Assembly: GCA_008180335.1 (NCBI GenBank)
Contig: VTEF01000003.1
Span: 475,545 to 539,544 of the forward strand
Length of the DNA: 64,000 nucleotides
Reading direction: 5' to 3'
DNA from: Priestia megaterium
GTDB lineage: Bacteria > Bacillota > Bacilli > Bacillales > Bacillaceae_H
The notes under the pieces were generated by a model. The model saw only the letters and a program-made list of their open reading frames with translations, had not been told where the DNA came from and did not search any database. Made by a program: the position numbers and the translations under genes. The first letter of the stretch is position 1; each line of letters opens with the position of its first letter. Positions 42,973 to 53,058 of the stretch are shown here, in pieces.

Positions 42973-44871
42973 CTATGCATTTTCAATTTCTTCTACTAAC
43001 TCAGATAACTCCGCCCAGCGATCTAACAATACACTTAATTCTTCATTAGCTTTTTCTTGTTCCATTGATAAATTATGCGCTTTTGTATAATCGCTGCCAG
43101 CTTGTTCAATTTCAGCTGTCAACCTTTCAATTTCTTCTTCCTTGGCAGCGATATGGCCTTCAATTTCTTCCCATTCTTTTTGTTCTTTATAAGATAAGCG
43201 ACGCTTTTTTTGCTTATCTTGTTGTTTCGGCTTCTCTTCTTTTACCTTTGTTTGCTGAACCATTTCCTGTTTTCTTTTCACCATTTCTTCTAGTTGATCT
43301 GTATATGCACCATAATAAGTAGAGATTACGCCTTCTCCTTCAAAGACGAGTAAATAATCTGCCACTTTGTCTAAGAAATAACGGTCATGGGATACAGTAA
43401 TGACAACACCTGGGAACTCTTCTAAATAGTCTTCTAGCACTGTTAATGTTTGTGTATCTAAATCATTTGTTGGCTCGTCTAACAATAAAACATTAGGGGA
43501 TGTCATTAGTAATTTTAACAAATAGAGCCTTCTACGCTCTCCGCCTGACAACTTACGGATTGGTGTACCGTGTGTATGGGAAGGAAATAAGAAGCGCTCT
43601 AGCATCTGAGAAGCTGAGATTACTTTACCATCTGTTGTATTTACAACTTCTGCTGACTCTTTAATATACTCAAGCATGCGCTGATTTACATCCATATCAT
43701 CGCTCTCTTGAGTATAATACGCTACTTTGACAGTTTGACCTCGGTCAATTTCCCCATGATCCGGTTCAATGCGACCAGCAATCATATTTAATAAAGTTGA
43801 CTTACCGCTTCCATTTTTACCAACAATGCCAATTCGATCGCCCTTTTTTACAATGTGCGTAAAGTTAGACAAAATGGTTTTGTTTTCAAATACTTTTAAC
43901 ACTTCTTTTAACTCAACTACTTTTTTACCTAAACGGCTTCCAGCAAGGCTTAAGTCGAGCGAGTCCTTTTCCGCTGTATCTAACTTCCCTTCTAATTCAC
44001 TGAAGCGCTGAATCCTTGCTTTTTGTTTTGTTGTACGGGCTTTTGCTCCTCTTCGAATCCATGCTAACTCATTTCGATATAAATTACTTAGCTTTGCTTG
44101 TGTTGCTTTTTCTTGCTCTTCTCGAAGCGCTTTTCCTTCTAAAAACGCTGCATAGTTTCCTTTATAACTGTATAAATTACCACCATCTAGTTCAAAAATA
44201 CGGTTAGTTACAGCATCTAAAAAATAACGATCGTGAGTAACCAGCAGGACAGCTCCTTGATATTTAGCTAAATATTCTTCAAGCCATTTGACTGTCTCAT
44301 AATCTAAATGGTTAGTCGGTTCATCTAAAATGAGTAAGTCTGGCGTTTGGATAAGACTTTGAGCAATCGATACTCTCTTTTTCTGTCCGCCTGATAACTC
44401 GCCAATTTTGGCTCCCATATTTGTAATACCAAGCTTTGTTAAAATAGCTTGAGCACTTGAATTAGCTTCCCATGCATTCATCGCATCCATTTTTTGCTGT
44501 AAATCGTATAGTTTTTGCTGATGTTTTTCATTTGCTGGGTCCTGTTCTAATTCATACAAGCCTTGTTCATAATTTTTTAATAAATTTAGCAGCGGTGTAT
44601 CTCCACTAAAGACTTGCTCTAATACAGTAAGGTCTGAATCAAAATCTGGATGCTGAGGCAAATAAGTGACTTTATAGTCTTTTGCATGTGTCACTTCACC
44701 ACTATCGGCTAATTCAATTCCTGCAATAATTTTTAATAATGTTGATTTGCCTGTCCCATTTACGCCAATGAGGCCGATGCGCTCATTCTCGGTAATTGTA
44801 AATGTTAAATCATGAAACAATTCCTTTTCACCATATGTTTTTGTTAAGTGTTCAATTGTAATCATTTTCAT
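42973..44871 (-). CDS. yfmR: ABC-F ribosome-associated ATPase (YfmR/Uup type)
   Basis: A 632-residue duplicated ATPase without membrane helices. First domain: GVNGTGKST (36-44), LSGGQKKR and LLILDEPTNHLD; second: GKNGSGKST, LSGGERRR and LLLDEPTNDLD. A linker rich in basic residues (RRGAKARTTKQKARIQRF, about 270-287) and a C-terminal coiled coil (about 545-630) are Uup/YfmR-type. Such proteins act on stalled ribosomes, for example at polyproline stretches. It overlaps ypgQ by 20 bases, so both are one transcript. Confidence 0.92.
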   Translation of the reverse strand: MKMITIEHLTKTYGEKELFHDLTFTITENERIGLIGVNGTGKSTLLKIIAGIELADSGEVTHAKDYKVTYLPQHPDFDSDLTVLEQVFSGDTPLLNLLKNYEQGLYELEQDPANEKHQQKLYDLQQKMDAMNAWEANSSAQAILTKLGITNMGAKIGELSGGQKKRVSIAQSLIQTPDLLILDEPTNHLDYETVKWLEEYLAKYQGAVLLVTHDRYFLDAVTNRIFELDGGNLYSYKGNYAAFLEGKALREEQEKATQAKLSNLYRNELAWIRRGAKARTTKQKARIQRFSELEGKLDTAEKDSLDLSLAGSRLGKKVVELKEVLKVFENKTILSNFTHIVKKGDRIGIVGKNGSGKSTLLNMIAGRIEPDHGEIDRGQTVKVAYYTQESDDMDVNQRMLEYIKESAEVVNTTDGKVISASQMLERFLFPSHTHGTPIRKLSGGERRRLYLLKLLMTSPNVLLLDEPTNDLDTQTLTVLEDYLEEFPGVVITVSHDRYFLDKVADYLLVFEGEGVISTYYGAYTDQLEEMVKRKQEMVQQTKVKEEKPKQQDKQKKRRLSYKEQKEWEEIEGHIAAKEEEIERLTAEIEQAGSDYTKAHNLSMEQEKANEELSVLLDRWAELSELVEEIENA

Positions 44872-45508
44872 AGCAATAATTCCACTCTCTCTTAAATTGG
44901 GCTAAAAAGTTTTCCATATATGTATGACGTTCACTTGCCATTTCTTTGGCGGTTGTCGTATTCATCAATTCTTTTAATTGTAAAAGCTTTTCATAAAAGT
45001 GGGCGATAGCCGTCGATTTTCCGTTTCGATATTCTTCTTCTGACATGTGATTTTTGACTGTCATATTTTCATCGTATAAAGCTGTGCCTTTAGAACCTGC
45101 ATACATAAATGTTCGTGCAATCCCAATCGCTCCAATTGCGTCCAATCGGTCTGCATCTTGGACAATTTGTCCTTCTAGTGTTGTCATGCGCGGTCTGTTA
45201 CCGCCTTTAAAAGACATAGTTCTTAAAATCTGAATAATGTGAGCGATGTCCTGTTTAGAAATGCACTTTCCTGCTAACCAGCACTCTACTTCTTTATATG
45301 CAGCTTCTACATCCTCTACCAGTTTATCATCGACAACATCATGCAACAGAGCTGCTAACTCAATGATATTTTCGTTTCCGCCTTCTTTTTCAGAAAGAAA
45401 CAAAGCGTTTGCACGCACACGGCTTATATGTTGCCAATCATGCCCAGTTCTGTCGTGAGCAAGCTTTTTCTTTACCCACTCTTCTGCCTCATCTATAACT
45501 TGTTTCAT
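44852..45508 (-). CDS. ypgQ: HD-domain phosphohydrolase YpgQ
   Basis: A 218-residue HD-superfamily hydrolase. Metal ligands are visible as H23/H27-type residues in GHDWQHISRV, HD in LAALLHDVVDD (about 51-61) and the distal Asp in VQDADRLDAIGAIGIARTF (about 115-133). B. subtilis YpgQ hydrolyses nucleotide substrates such as pyrophosphate-containing compounds in vitro. GAGAGGTG precedes ATG. Next to ypgR and bsaA as in B. subtilis. Confidence 0.9.
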   Translation of the reverse strand: MKQVIDEAEEWVKKKLAHDRTGHDWQHISRVRANALFLSEKEGGNENIIELAALLHDVVDDKLVEDVEAAYKEVECWLAGKCISKQDIAHIIQILRTMSFKGGNRPRMTTLEGQIVQDADRLDAIGAIGIARTFMYAGSKGTALYDENMTVKNHMSEEEYRNGKSTAIAHFYEKLLQLKELMNTTTAKEMASERHTYMENFLAQFKREWNYCYENDYN

Positions 45509-45609
45509 TTATACACCTCTCACTTCAAGCCATCGTGAAATAATGGACTACTGAAAGTTCTAACTCTATCATATCCTTATTATTTTAGCACAAAGTAAGC
45601 AATACTGTG

Positions 45610-45653
45610 TTAAGACAGAAAAACAGCTGGCACAGCCACCTGTCTTAAGATGA
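45610..45653. terminator. Possible terminator or regulatory hairpin
   Basis: TTAAGACAG ... CTGTCTTAA stem with a 21-base loop between bsaA and ypgQ. There is no strong T tract. Confidence 0.4.
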
Positions 45654-45749
45654 ATTTAATCTTCTATTTATAAGGGAAACTTCAATCAGTGGAGGTTTTC
45701 TTTATCCCCTCTTAGCACCCTTAAAATGGGATGTTTAATACCTGATAAA

Positions 45750-46235
45750 TTAAATTGTACTTAATAATTCTTCGATGTCTTTTTGAATTTCTTTTGGTGA
45801 TGTTTGCGGTGCATATCGTTTAACTACCTCACCTTGACGGTTTACAAGAAATTTCGTGAAGTTCCATTTGATTGCTTTTGAACCAAGCAGCCCAGGTGCT
45901 TTCTCCGTTAAATAGATAAAAAGAGGATGTGCATGCGCACCCTTTACATCTACTTTCTCAAACATAGGGAATGACACTCCATAATTTAATTCGCAAAATT
46001 GCTCAATGTCACTTGCATTTCCCGGCTCTTGAGCACCAAATTGATTACAAGGAAAACCAAGAATTGTCAAACCTTCGTCTTCTTTCTCTTCATATAAAGC
46101 TTGCAACTCTTTGTATTGCGGTGTAAATCCACACTTACTTGCTGTATTAACAATTAATAACACATTCCCTTTATAATGAGATAAAGGTACTTCTTCCCCT
46201 CTAACCGTTTTAGCTGAGTATTCATATACACTCAT
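45750..46235 (-). CDS. bsaA: Glutathione peroxidase-family thiol peroxidase (BsaA)
   Basis: A 161-residue peroxidase of the GPx family. The peroxidatic Cys35 lies in NTASKCGFTPQ; the Gln in FPCNQFGAQEPG and the Trp/Asn in IKWNFTKFLV complete the catalytic set, and the CNQ Cys may be resolving. In Bacilli without glutathione it is probably reduced by thioredoxin or bacillithiol systems. The start is ATG 46235, after GAGGAGG; the longer frame upstream contains the ribosome site. Confidence 0.93.
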   Translation of the reverse strand: MSVYEYSAKTVRGEEVPLSHYKGNVLLIVNTASKCGFTPQYKELQALYEEKEDEGLTILGFPCNQFGAQEPGNASDIEQFCELNYGVSFPMFEKVDVKGAHAHPLFIYLTEKAPGLLGSKAIKWNFTKFLVNRQGEVVKRYAPQTSPKEIQKDIEELLSTI

Positions 46236-46307
46236 CGCAACACTTCCTCCTCTAACTTTAACATTCACAAAGAAGAATTCGTACAACTTTAACACTCTAT
46301 TTTGATA

Positions 46308-46832
46308 TTACAATGACTGTTGTTCAGAATAGATTTTTAACTGATCCATTGTTTGCAGCATATAATCAATCATTTCTACTAAATCTGCTACTTGATCTTC
46401 ATATATAAAACGATTAAATATTACTTTAATTTCATTTTCATATTCATTTGTACCAACTTCATGAATAATTCGTTGTTGAATCACTCGTGTTTCTCCCCAT
46501 ATTTTTTGGCAAAGATGCTGTAGTTCCCTGCAATCTTCCTCAGTATATGGAGTTTCTTTTTTTATGTAAAACTGAATAAACACCGTACAACCAGGTTTTT
46601 CATTTCGAGACGGAGCCAACTCGGCATGAATATTATCTAAATCAGTAGACAGTGTTAATGATGCCGTACAGCAAATGTGCTGTTGAAAAAGAATCCGATA
46701 TGTTCTAGTGAAACGGGCTAAATCTACCACATCTTCACGATTTAACACTGAAACCTGTCCAGATAAATCTAAATCATAAATCTCTCCTTCTACCACTACT
46801 TTTAAATTATCAAATACAATAGGATCAAACAT
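46308..46832 (-). CDS. Unknown cytoplasmic protein, 174 aa
   Basis: A 174-residue, acidic, soluble protein with a beta-rich first half (IVFDNLKVVVEGEIYDLDLSG, given only in part) and two helices in the second (ELQHLCQKIWGETRV and DLVEMIDYMLQTMDQL). A Cys pair occurs in QHICCTASL. No signal peptide or catalytic motif is seen. AAGGAGG lies before ATG. It sits between fhs and bsaA on the same strand, separated from fhs by a terminator. I do not recognise its family. Confidence 0.65.
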   Translation of the reverse strand: MFDPIVFDNLKVVVEGEIYDLDLSGQVSVLNREDVVDLARFTRTYRILFQQHICCTASLTLSTDLDNIHAELAPSRNEKPGCTVFIQFYIKKETPYTEEDCRELQHLCQKIWGETRVIQQRIIHEVGTNEYENEIKVIFNRFIYEDQVADLVEMIDYMLQTMDQLKIYSEQQSL

Positions 46833-46951
46833 GCTAATCCAACCTCCTTTTCGGCGTACATGTTTTTTACGAATCTTTTTATTTGCTTTTTCGTACTATT
46901 TCTAGACAACCAGCTATAATAGAAGCAATAAACTTCCCTCTCTTCATGTTG

Positions 46952-46985
46952 AAAAGACGATGTCCTTCACATCGCCTTTTTATCG
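46952..46985 (-). terminator. Intrinsic terminator of fhs
   Basis: On the minus strand AAAAAGGCGATGT / ACATCGTCTTTTC hairpin directly after the fhs stop codon. Confidence 0.75.
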
Positions 46986-46987
46986 TA

Positions 46988-48676
46988 TCAAAAAATACCT
47001 ACTGCATTTCCAGCTTCATCAATACCCATCTTTAAAGCAGCTGGTTGCTTTGGAAGTCCAGGCATTGTCATAATAGAGCCTGTTAAAGCGACAAGAAATC
47101 CAGCTCCAATAGATGGTCTAAATTCTCTAATCGTAATGCGGAAATTCGTCGGCCTACCAAGCTTGGTTTGATCATCGCTCAATGAGTATTGTGTTTTTGC
47201 CATACAAATTGGCAAGTTGTCCCACCCATTTCTTTCAAATTCCTCAATTTGTTTTAATGCTTTTGACGTGAAATCAACACCCTCAGCCCCATAAACAACC
47301 TTAGCAATGGCTGCAACTTTTTCTTGTACAGGAGCTGACACCTCATAAATTGGAGCAAACTGACTTTCCACTTTATCCATAACATCTAAGATTTGAGTAG
47401 CCAATTCAATCCCACCGTCGCCGCCTTTTTCCCATACTTCAGTAAGAGCAGCCGGTATTTGCTTATCCTCACACCAATTCATTAACGTCTGAACTTCATC
47501 TTCACTGTCTGTAATAAAACGATTAACAGCAACAACGTATGGTACACCAAACGACTGAATCGTTTCAATATGTTTTTCAAGGTTTTGAATACCTCGGTTC
47601 AATGCCTCGGTATTCTCCTCGCTTAACTGAGCTTTATCAACACCACCGTGCATCTTTAATGCTCTTATTGTAACCACGATAACCACTGTTTCAGGCTTGA
47701 TATCAGCGATACGCGCTTTAATATTTAAAAACTTTTCTGCTCCTAAATCTGCTCCAAAACCAGCTTCTGTTACAACATAATCCCCTAACTTTGCCGCCAT
47801 TTTAGTTGCGATCACACTGTTGCAACCGTGAGCAATATTAGCAAATGGACCGCCGTGTATAATCGCTGGTGTATGTTCAATTGTTTGAACCAAATTGGGC
47901 TTTACTGCATCCTTTAATAATAACGTCAATGCCCCTTCTGCTCCTAAATCTTCTACTGTTACAGGTTCATTCTCACTATTATATCCAACAACAATTCGTG
48001 CCAGCCGTCTCTTTAGATCTTGTAAATCTGTCGCTAAACAAAAAATAGCCATGATTTCGGATGCTACTGTAATATCGAAGCCATCTTCTCTAGGAACACC
48101 TTGGACCGGACCGCCGAGTCCAATTACCACTTGGCGAAGAGAACGATCATTTAAGTCAACGACTCGTTTCCACGTGATCTTGCGCGTATCAATACGCAAC
48201 TCATTTCCCTGGTGGATATGATTATCAATTATGGCTGCTAGTGCATTATTAGCTGTCGTAATCGCATGAAGGTCACCTGTAAAATGAAGATTAATATCTT
48301 CCATAGGCAATACCTGCGCGTAGCCTCCGCCTGCAGCGCCTCCTTTAATTCCCATTACTGGTCCTAAGGAAGGTTCACGCATGGCGATAATTGCTTTCTT
48401 TCCTAACTTATGTAGTGCCTGAGCGAGCCCAACTGTAACGGTTGATTTTCCTTCTCCAGCCGGTGTCGGGTTAATTGCCGTTACTAAAATAACTTTGCCA
48501 TCTTTTTCATTTTGTAATCGGTCCATAATATTTAAAGATAGTTTTGCTTTATAGTGACCATAAGGCTCAAGTTCGCTCTCTAAGATATTCAACGTTTGAG
48601 CAATATCTTTAATTGGTTTCATCGTTGCTTCTTGAGCGATTTGCAAATCACTTTTTACCTGCTTCTTAGTTGTCAT
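46988..48676 (-). CDS. fhs: Formate-tetrahydrofolate ligase
   Basis: A 562-residue ATP-dependent enzyme forming 10-formyltetrahydrofolate. The P loop is [18 protein letters not shown] (about 66-83), followed by [21 protein letters not shown] (named by its ends) and the C-terminal [17 protein letters not shown] motif. The length is typical. AAAAGGGG precedes ATG. The 420-base spacer to metA carries its promoter (TATAAT at about 48787 on this strand) and no recognisable riboswitch. Confidence 0.96.
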   Translation of the reverse strand: MTTKKQVKSDLQIAQEATMKPIKDIAQTLNILESELEPYGHYKAKLSLNIMDRLQNEKDGKVILVTAINPTPAGEGKSTVTVGLAQALHKLGKKAIIAMREPSLGPVMGIKGGAAGGGYAQVLPMEDINLHFTGDLHAITTANNALAAIIDNHIHQGNELRIDTRKITWKRVVDLNDRSLRQVVIGLGGPVQGVPREDGFDITVASEIMAIFCLATDLQDLKRRLARIVVGYNSENEPVTVEDLGAEGALTLLLKDAVKPNLVQTIEHTPAIIHGGPFANIAHGCNSVIATKMAAKLGDYVVTEAGFGADLGAEKFLNIKARIADIKPETVVIVVTIRALKMHGGVDKAQLSEENTEALNRGIQNLEKHIETIQSFGVPYVVAVNRFITDSEDEVQTLMNWCEDKQIPAALTEVWEKGGDGGIELATQILDVMDKVESQFAPIYEVSAPVQEKVAAIAKVVYGAEGVDFTSKALKQIEEFERNGWDNLPICMAKTQYSLSDDQTKLGRPTNFRITIREFRPSIGAGFLVALTGSIMTMPGLPKQPAALKMGIDEAGNAVGIF

Positions 48677-49096
48677 GCTAAAACCCCTTTTCGTGATAAA
48701 TGAAGTCTTAACCAGCGGAAAGTATCCAACTGATTATTTACTGGGAGAATCGGGTTATCTATTTGTCACTTACCCGTTAACGTATTATAAGTACTTTTAT
48801 CGCTAATTATCTAACTTCATCAAAACAACTTGTGAATTTTTATGTTTTGGGGGATATATGAAGTTTGACCCTATTGTATCATTTTCTTTCTGCATTACGA
48901 ATGTTAAAATATATTTTTTCGAAAATTCAATTGCTTAATATTCTGTATATTCATATAATAGTATATTGTACATAAATGTTTCTAGTAACCTTTGATAGAT
49001 ATATTTAAGTGCAGCAGCTTCTTCAAGTCCTGTCATCAGAGGGTGCCTTAATCATTCATTTGTATGATATATTGAAATCGAATAGGAGGAATTTTA

Positions 49097-50005
49097 TTGC
49101 CTATTAATATTCCGCGTGATCTTCCAGCAAAAGAAATTTTAGAAAAAGAGAGAATTTTTATTATGGACGATGTTCGAGCGTTTAATCAAGATATTAGACC
49201 GCTTAACATCGCGATCTTAAACTTAATGCCTGAAAAAGAAAAAGCAGAAACTCAGTTATTACGCTTGCTAGGTAACTCACCATTACAAGTTCACATTACA
49301 CTCTTATATCCAGCTACTCATCAAGCAAAAACAACAAGTAAAAATCATTTAGATCAGTTTTATAAAACATTCAAACAAATTAAGCACCGAAAATATGACG
49401 GGATGATCATAACAGGCGCTCCTGTCGAACATATCCCTTTTGAAGACGTCAATTATTGGTCTGAGCTAAAAGAGATCATGGATTGGTGTAAAACGAACGT
49501 TACTTCAACAATGCATATATGTTGGGGAGCCCAAGCAGGACTTTATCATCATTTCAGCATTGATAAGCGGCCGCTGGCGGAAAAATGCACAGGAGTTTTC
49601 ACGCATGTCGCCTTGCAAGAACCTATTAAATTGTTAAGAGGTTTTGATGATATATTTTTCTCTCCACATTCTAGACACACTGATGTGGACTTAGAAGAAG
49701 TGAAAAGCCACCCTGAATTACAACTCCTGTCTTATTCGGAAGAAGCTGGCGTGTACTTAGTGATGTCAAGAGATGAAAAGTTTATCTTTGTGACGGGGCA
49801 TCCAGAGTATGATGTTCAAACATTACAAGACGAATTTATTCGTGATACAAATAAAGGCCTAGAAGCAAAATTGCCAGAACATTATTTTCCTAACGATGAT
49901 CCTGATAAAAAACCGCTTAAAACATGGCGCTCTCACGCCAACTTGCTATTTATGAACTGGTTAAATTATTATGTTTACCAGGAAACACCTTTTGAGTGGA
50001 AATGA
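49097..50005 (+). CDS. metA: Homoserine O-acetyltransferase (MetA type)
   Basis: A 302-residue enzyme activating homoserine for methionine synthesis. The nucleophile is Cys142 (HICWGAQAG); His in TGHPEYD and the following Glu complete the triad. Residue 111 is Glu (GAPVEH), which in Bacillus MetA proteins goes with acetyl-CoA use, while Gly111 goes with succinyl-CoA. I therefore call it an acetyltransferase despite the family name. The start is TTG with AGGAGGA seven bases upstream. No S-box riboswitch is visible in the leader. Confidence 0.94.
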   Translation: MPINIPRDLPAKEILEKERIFIMDDVRAFNQDIRPLNIAILNLMPEKEKAETQLLRLLGNSPLQVHITLLYPATHQAKTTSKNHLDQFYKTFKQIKHRKYDGMIITGAPVEHIPFEDVNYWSELKEIMDWCKTNVTSTMHICWGAQAGLYHHFSIDKRPLAEKCTGVFTHVALQEPIKLLRGFDDIFFSPHSRHTDVDLEEVKSHPELQLLSYSEEAGVYLVMSRDEKFIFVTGHPEYDVQTLQDEFIRDTNKGLEAKLPEHYFPNDDPDKKPLKTWRSHANLLFMNWLNYYVYQETPFEWK

Positions 50006-50082
50006 AAGAATCAAGTATAAAACTTATCAGTTGCAGCCAACTAAGTAATTCATTTATGTAAATGATAAAAAATTTAAAATAT

Positions 50083-50133
50083 AAAAAGGCTGTCTCTAAA
50101 AGGGGAATTACCCTTCTAGAGACAGCCTTTTTA
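50083..50133. terminator. Bidirectional terminator
   Basis: AAAAAGGCTGTCTCTA / TAGAGACAGCCTTTTT with an inner AAGGGG/CCCTT pairing, between convergent metA and the amidase gene, overlapping the amidase stop region. Confidence 0.85.
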
Positions 50134-51156
50134 AGCTTCTTTATAGTACCAGCCTTTTTCATCTAAAAATTGCTTAACTCTAACTAACTCTAAACCGCCT
50201 ACAGTGATTTCTCCGCTTGGATTACCTGTCCCCTTTAAATTTAGTTCACCGTCTAATTGTAATGTTTTTAAAAAATCACGGAATTCTTGTTCCATCGCTG
50301 AGTTTAAACCACCTGTTATAAGAGTTACAAGAATTAGTTCAACGTCTTTCATTTGAACAAAGTCTTCACCATTTCCAACAGTCCAAGAGGCATACGTGTA
50401 ACCATATACACGAAAAACTGTACCTGCCTTTATTGTCCGTTGCCGATTAGGAAGATTTGCATATCGGTAAAGTCCTGTGTCAACCTTTGCTCTTACTTCT
50501 ACAGCATAGGCGTCTCCAAGTGATGTCACTTTCGGTAAAGTACTAGGATCAGGAGGTGTTTCTGCTGCCAGTGGTTGTTTGCTAGGAGTTGAGGGTGAAG
50601 ATACTTTTTCGTTCAATTGTAAAAATTGTGCAATCCCCCGCACATATGCGTTAGCCATATCTTGTAAAAATGCATCGTTCTTTAATAAATTTGCATCCTT
50701 TACTGTATCGATGAATGCAATTTCTGCTAAAACAGCTGGCATATTTGTTTGACGTAAAACAGCATAATTGGCGGATTTACGCCCGCGGTTAGCATGGTTA
50801 TACGCTGATAAAACAGGCTTAACTTGCTCATGAATACTATTTCGAAAATTAATTGTCTCTTGACGATTTGTAGCTCTATAAATATAGTCCTCATAACCAC
50901 TGCCGCCGCCAGCATTCACATGAATCGACATAAACACATCTGCTCCCCATGAATTTGCTTTACTGGCCCGTTCAGATAATGATAAAAACACATCGGTTGT
51001 ACGAGTTGTATTAACGGCAAAACCTGTGTAATAAGTGTTTAAAAGAGTAATCATATGCTGTTGAATTTTTAACGTAATATTCTTTTCCAATAATCCATTC
51101 CCTGGTGCACCCGAATCAGTTCCTCCATGGCCTGCATCAAGATAAATTTTTTTCAT
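50131..51156 (-). CDS. N-acetylmuramoyl-L-alanine amidase (Amidase_3)
   Basis: A 341-residue zinc amidase cutting the bond between muramic acid and L-Ala. Zinc ligands and catalytic Glu are in LDAGHGG (6-12), LLEKN (Glu at about 24), SIHVNAGG (about 77) and VLAEIAFID (about 142). A Ser/Pro-rich linker (about 188-205) joins an SH3/SPOR-like C-terminal region. No signal peptide is present, as in mother-cell lysis enzymes such as CwlC. A CATANNNTA sequence, the sigma-K -10 form, lies 24 bases upstream on this strand, supporting late-sporulation expression (inference). Confidence 0.85.
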   Translation of the reverse strand: MKKIYLDAGHGGTDSGAPGNGLLEKNITLKIQQHMITLLNTYYTGFAVNTTRTTDVFLSLSERASKANSWGADVFMSIHVNAGGGSGYEDYIYRATNRQETINFRNSIHEQVKPVLSAYNHANRGRKSANYAVLRQTNMPAVLAEIAFIDTVKDANLLKNDAFLQDMANAYVRGIAQFLQLNEKVSSPSTPSKQPLAAETPPDPSTLPKVTSLGDAYAVEVRAKVDTGLYRYANLPNRQRTIKAGTVFRVYGYTYASWTVGNGEDFVQMKDVELILVTLITGGLNSAMEQEFRDFLKTLQLDGELNLKGTGNPSGEITVGGLELVRVKQFLDEKGWYYKEA

Positions 51157-51583
51157 ATTGCTTGTCTCCTCCTTATAAATAAATTATGTGTACTGGGAGT
51201 GAAATAACACTGGCATTCATCTATTTTCAGAGATCTTATTCTGTCTATATCATTCAGTCTGCAAGCTGCCAAGCATTCAACATAGATTCAACTGGAAATT
51301 TCCACAGAAAAATTACCTAGGTGATATTTTTTATAAAATTAAAACATCTTTAAAAGAGGTTTAGAATTTGTTAACTAAGAGTAAATAATACATATAGTCA
51401 GTTTCATATTTTGAAATAAAAGACATACAAATAAAACAAACTATGAAACTTAAGTCATAAGATAGATTGTCTTAAACCAGCATATACATCATTATCGCAG
51501 CCTTTTCATACAATTGTCTCACTAACAGCTTAAACAGACCTATAAATGACTGACAGCCATTTCAAAAATAGGGAGTTTTGACT
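51157..51583. other. Intergenic region (427 bp)
   Basis: AT-rich divergent spacer between the amidase and a small gene. Apart from the possible sigma-K -10 box at 51180-51188 I see no defined element. Confidence 0.5.
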
Positions 51584-51748
51584 ATGATAACAAAAGAAGA
51601 AACACTGCTGTTTATGAAAGAACTTAACTGTTTACTGAATGATTATCGCAAATGTTTAGATTCATCAGTTAGAGATGATATCTATAAAGATATACTGTTA
51701 ATTAGTCATGTTATTCAATCCAGCCGTGAAAAAGCCAAATGCTTATAA
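51584..51748 (+). CDS. Small uncharacterised protein, 54 aa
   Basis: ATG 51584 with GGGAG eight bases upstream, 54 codons and a terminator right after. The product starts MITKEETLLFMKELNCLLND and is predicted as two helices separated by a short turn (CLDSSVRDD), rich in Leu and Lys, with three Cys. Size and helical-hairpin form recall small Spo0E- or Sda-type regulators, but the SQxLD signature of Spo0E is absent, so I leave it unnamed. Confidence 0.55.
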   Translation: MITKEETLLFMKELNCLLNDYRKCLDSSVRDDIYKDILLISHVIQSSREKAKCL

Positions 51749-51757
51749 GCACTTAGA

Positions 51758-51812
51758 AAAGAACTCTTGTATAAGTGATTTCCAACTTATGTAAGAGTTC
51801 TTTTGTGTTAAA
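51758..51812 (+). terminator. Intrinsic terminator
   Basis: AAAAGAACTCTTGTATAAGT / ACTTATGTAAGAGTTCTTTT long stem with an 8-base loop after the 54-aa gene. From here to 52100 nothing is supported. Confidence 0.82.
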
Positions 51813-52100
51813 CAGCTTTGTTTGTACATATTAATTATTTAGAACATATTTTATTTAGAATGCATTTCTTTTTATACACTTATTCAATAATGAAAGCGGC
51901 GCTCTTTTGTACGTCGTAATTTTCCGTTTACCTTCTTCCCTGCTGTTTTAGAGGCATATGCATCTTTTTTTCACTCCTTATATAAATTTACCTCTACCTT
52001 ATATATAGAATAATCACCCTGTTTGGGATAAGCTTGTTTGCAAAATAAAAGCACCAAAACATGTTCTTATTATTTGAAAATACAAACAAGTAACCATATA

Positions 52101-52132
52101 AAAAAAGTTAGCTCAGTTCAGCTAACTTTTTT
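52101..52132. terminator. Intrinsic terminator after the methyltransferase
   Basis: AAAAAAGTTAGCT / AGCTAACTTTTTT with a 6-base loop, 62 bases beyond the methyltransferase stop on the minus strand. Confidence 0.82.
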
Positions 52133-52194
52133 GGTGATACATCTTATTGTTACAAGGGCATATACTGCAGCATGCCCTTGTAATTCGCTTCGAC

Positions 52195-52884
52195 TTATGT
52201 AAAAGAATCCATTTTTTTGAGCATAAATAGCCATAAAAATGTAAGAGATTGTTTCAATTCACTCGGTAACTGACTATATAAATCTTCTGACACATGCCGC
52301 TTATATACACCTTCGCCATCCACTATCTCCCATCCGTTTTCAACTGCTAATTGTTCGAACTCCCATGGCATCATTGTATTACAAATTATATTTTCACCAT
52401 AAAGACGGCGATAGCTGTTCGTTCGCGGCTGTGCGGTAGGCCCAAGAATTCCTACACACCCATAGCCGCCCAACTTAACAACACGATGCAATTCATTTAA
52501 CGCTAAAAGCGGATTTTCTGTCCATTCTAGGGCATTAATAACCATTACTCCATCGAGACTATTGGATTCAAATGGTAAACTCATAATATCAGCTTGCTGA
52601 AAAGCAGCATACTCTTTATGTAGTTCTGTTGCTTTTTGAATCATATCTGTTGATAAATCAATGCCGATCGCCTTATATCCAGCTTTCGCCAATAACATCG
52701 TGCCACAACCATCGCCGCACCCTACATCTAACACTGTACTTTCTTCTTTTACATACCGCTTCATAAAGGGAAGAATTGTTTTGCGACTTCCATTCGTCCA
52801 CATGTCTTCGCTTTTGCTGTTCCAAAATGATACTTTTTCATTCCATTGCTCTTGCGCTTCTTCATGCCAATTAAATTTTTTCAC
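52195..52884 (-). CDS. Class I SAM-dependent methyltransferase (Methyltransf_11 type)
   Basis: A 229-residue small-molecule-type methyltransferase. VLDVGCGDGCGTMLLA (about 51-66) is motif I, GIDLSTDMI (about 73-81) motif II, and LPFESNSLDGVMVINALEW the motif III/IV region, followed by the LHRVVKLGGYG loop. The substrate is unknown; UbiE-like and natural-product enzymes share this layout. The start is GTG, behind AAAGGAGG. It is close to, but not joined with, the RibA/RibD pair. Confidence 0.87.
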   Translation of the reverse strand: MKKFNWHEEAQEQWNEKVSFWNSKSEDMWTNGSRKTILPFMKRYVKEESTVLDVGCGDGCGTMLLAKAGYKAIGIDLSTDMIQKATELHKEYAAFQQADIMSLPFESNSLDGVMVINALEWTENPLLALNELHRVVKLGGYGCVGILGPTAQPRTNSYRRLYGENIICNTMMPWEFEQLAVENGWEIVDGEGVYKRHVSEDLYSQLPSELKQSLTFLWLFMLKKMDSFT

Positions 52885-53058
52885 CGTATATCCTCCTTTT
52901 TAACACACTTTAAGCTTCTAATTATTATTCGCTGACTGTCATATATGCCCCTGCTTTTTATGCATAAATATCTTTGTTTAAGCAACTATAAAGATGTATC
53001 GCTTTTATTAGCAATCCAAGTGTGCATGATTTAATTCTTAGAAAGAAAGGTGAAGATG

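Noticed and set aside
48677..49096. Possible SAM (S-box) or THF riboswitch between fhs and metA
   Set aside because: Neither the S-box core nor the THF aptamer core can be found on either strand.
51884..51974. Basic frame KKDAYASKTAGKKVNGKLRRTKERRFHY on the minus strand
   Set aside because: No start codon is in frame; only a one-base change in a run of seven A could connect it to a GTG, which would overlap the ribosome site.
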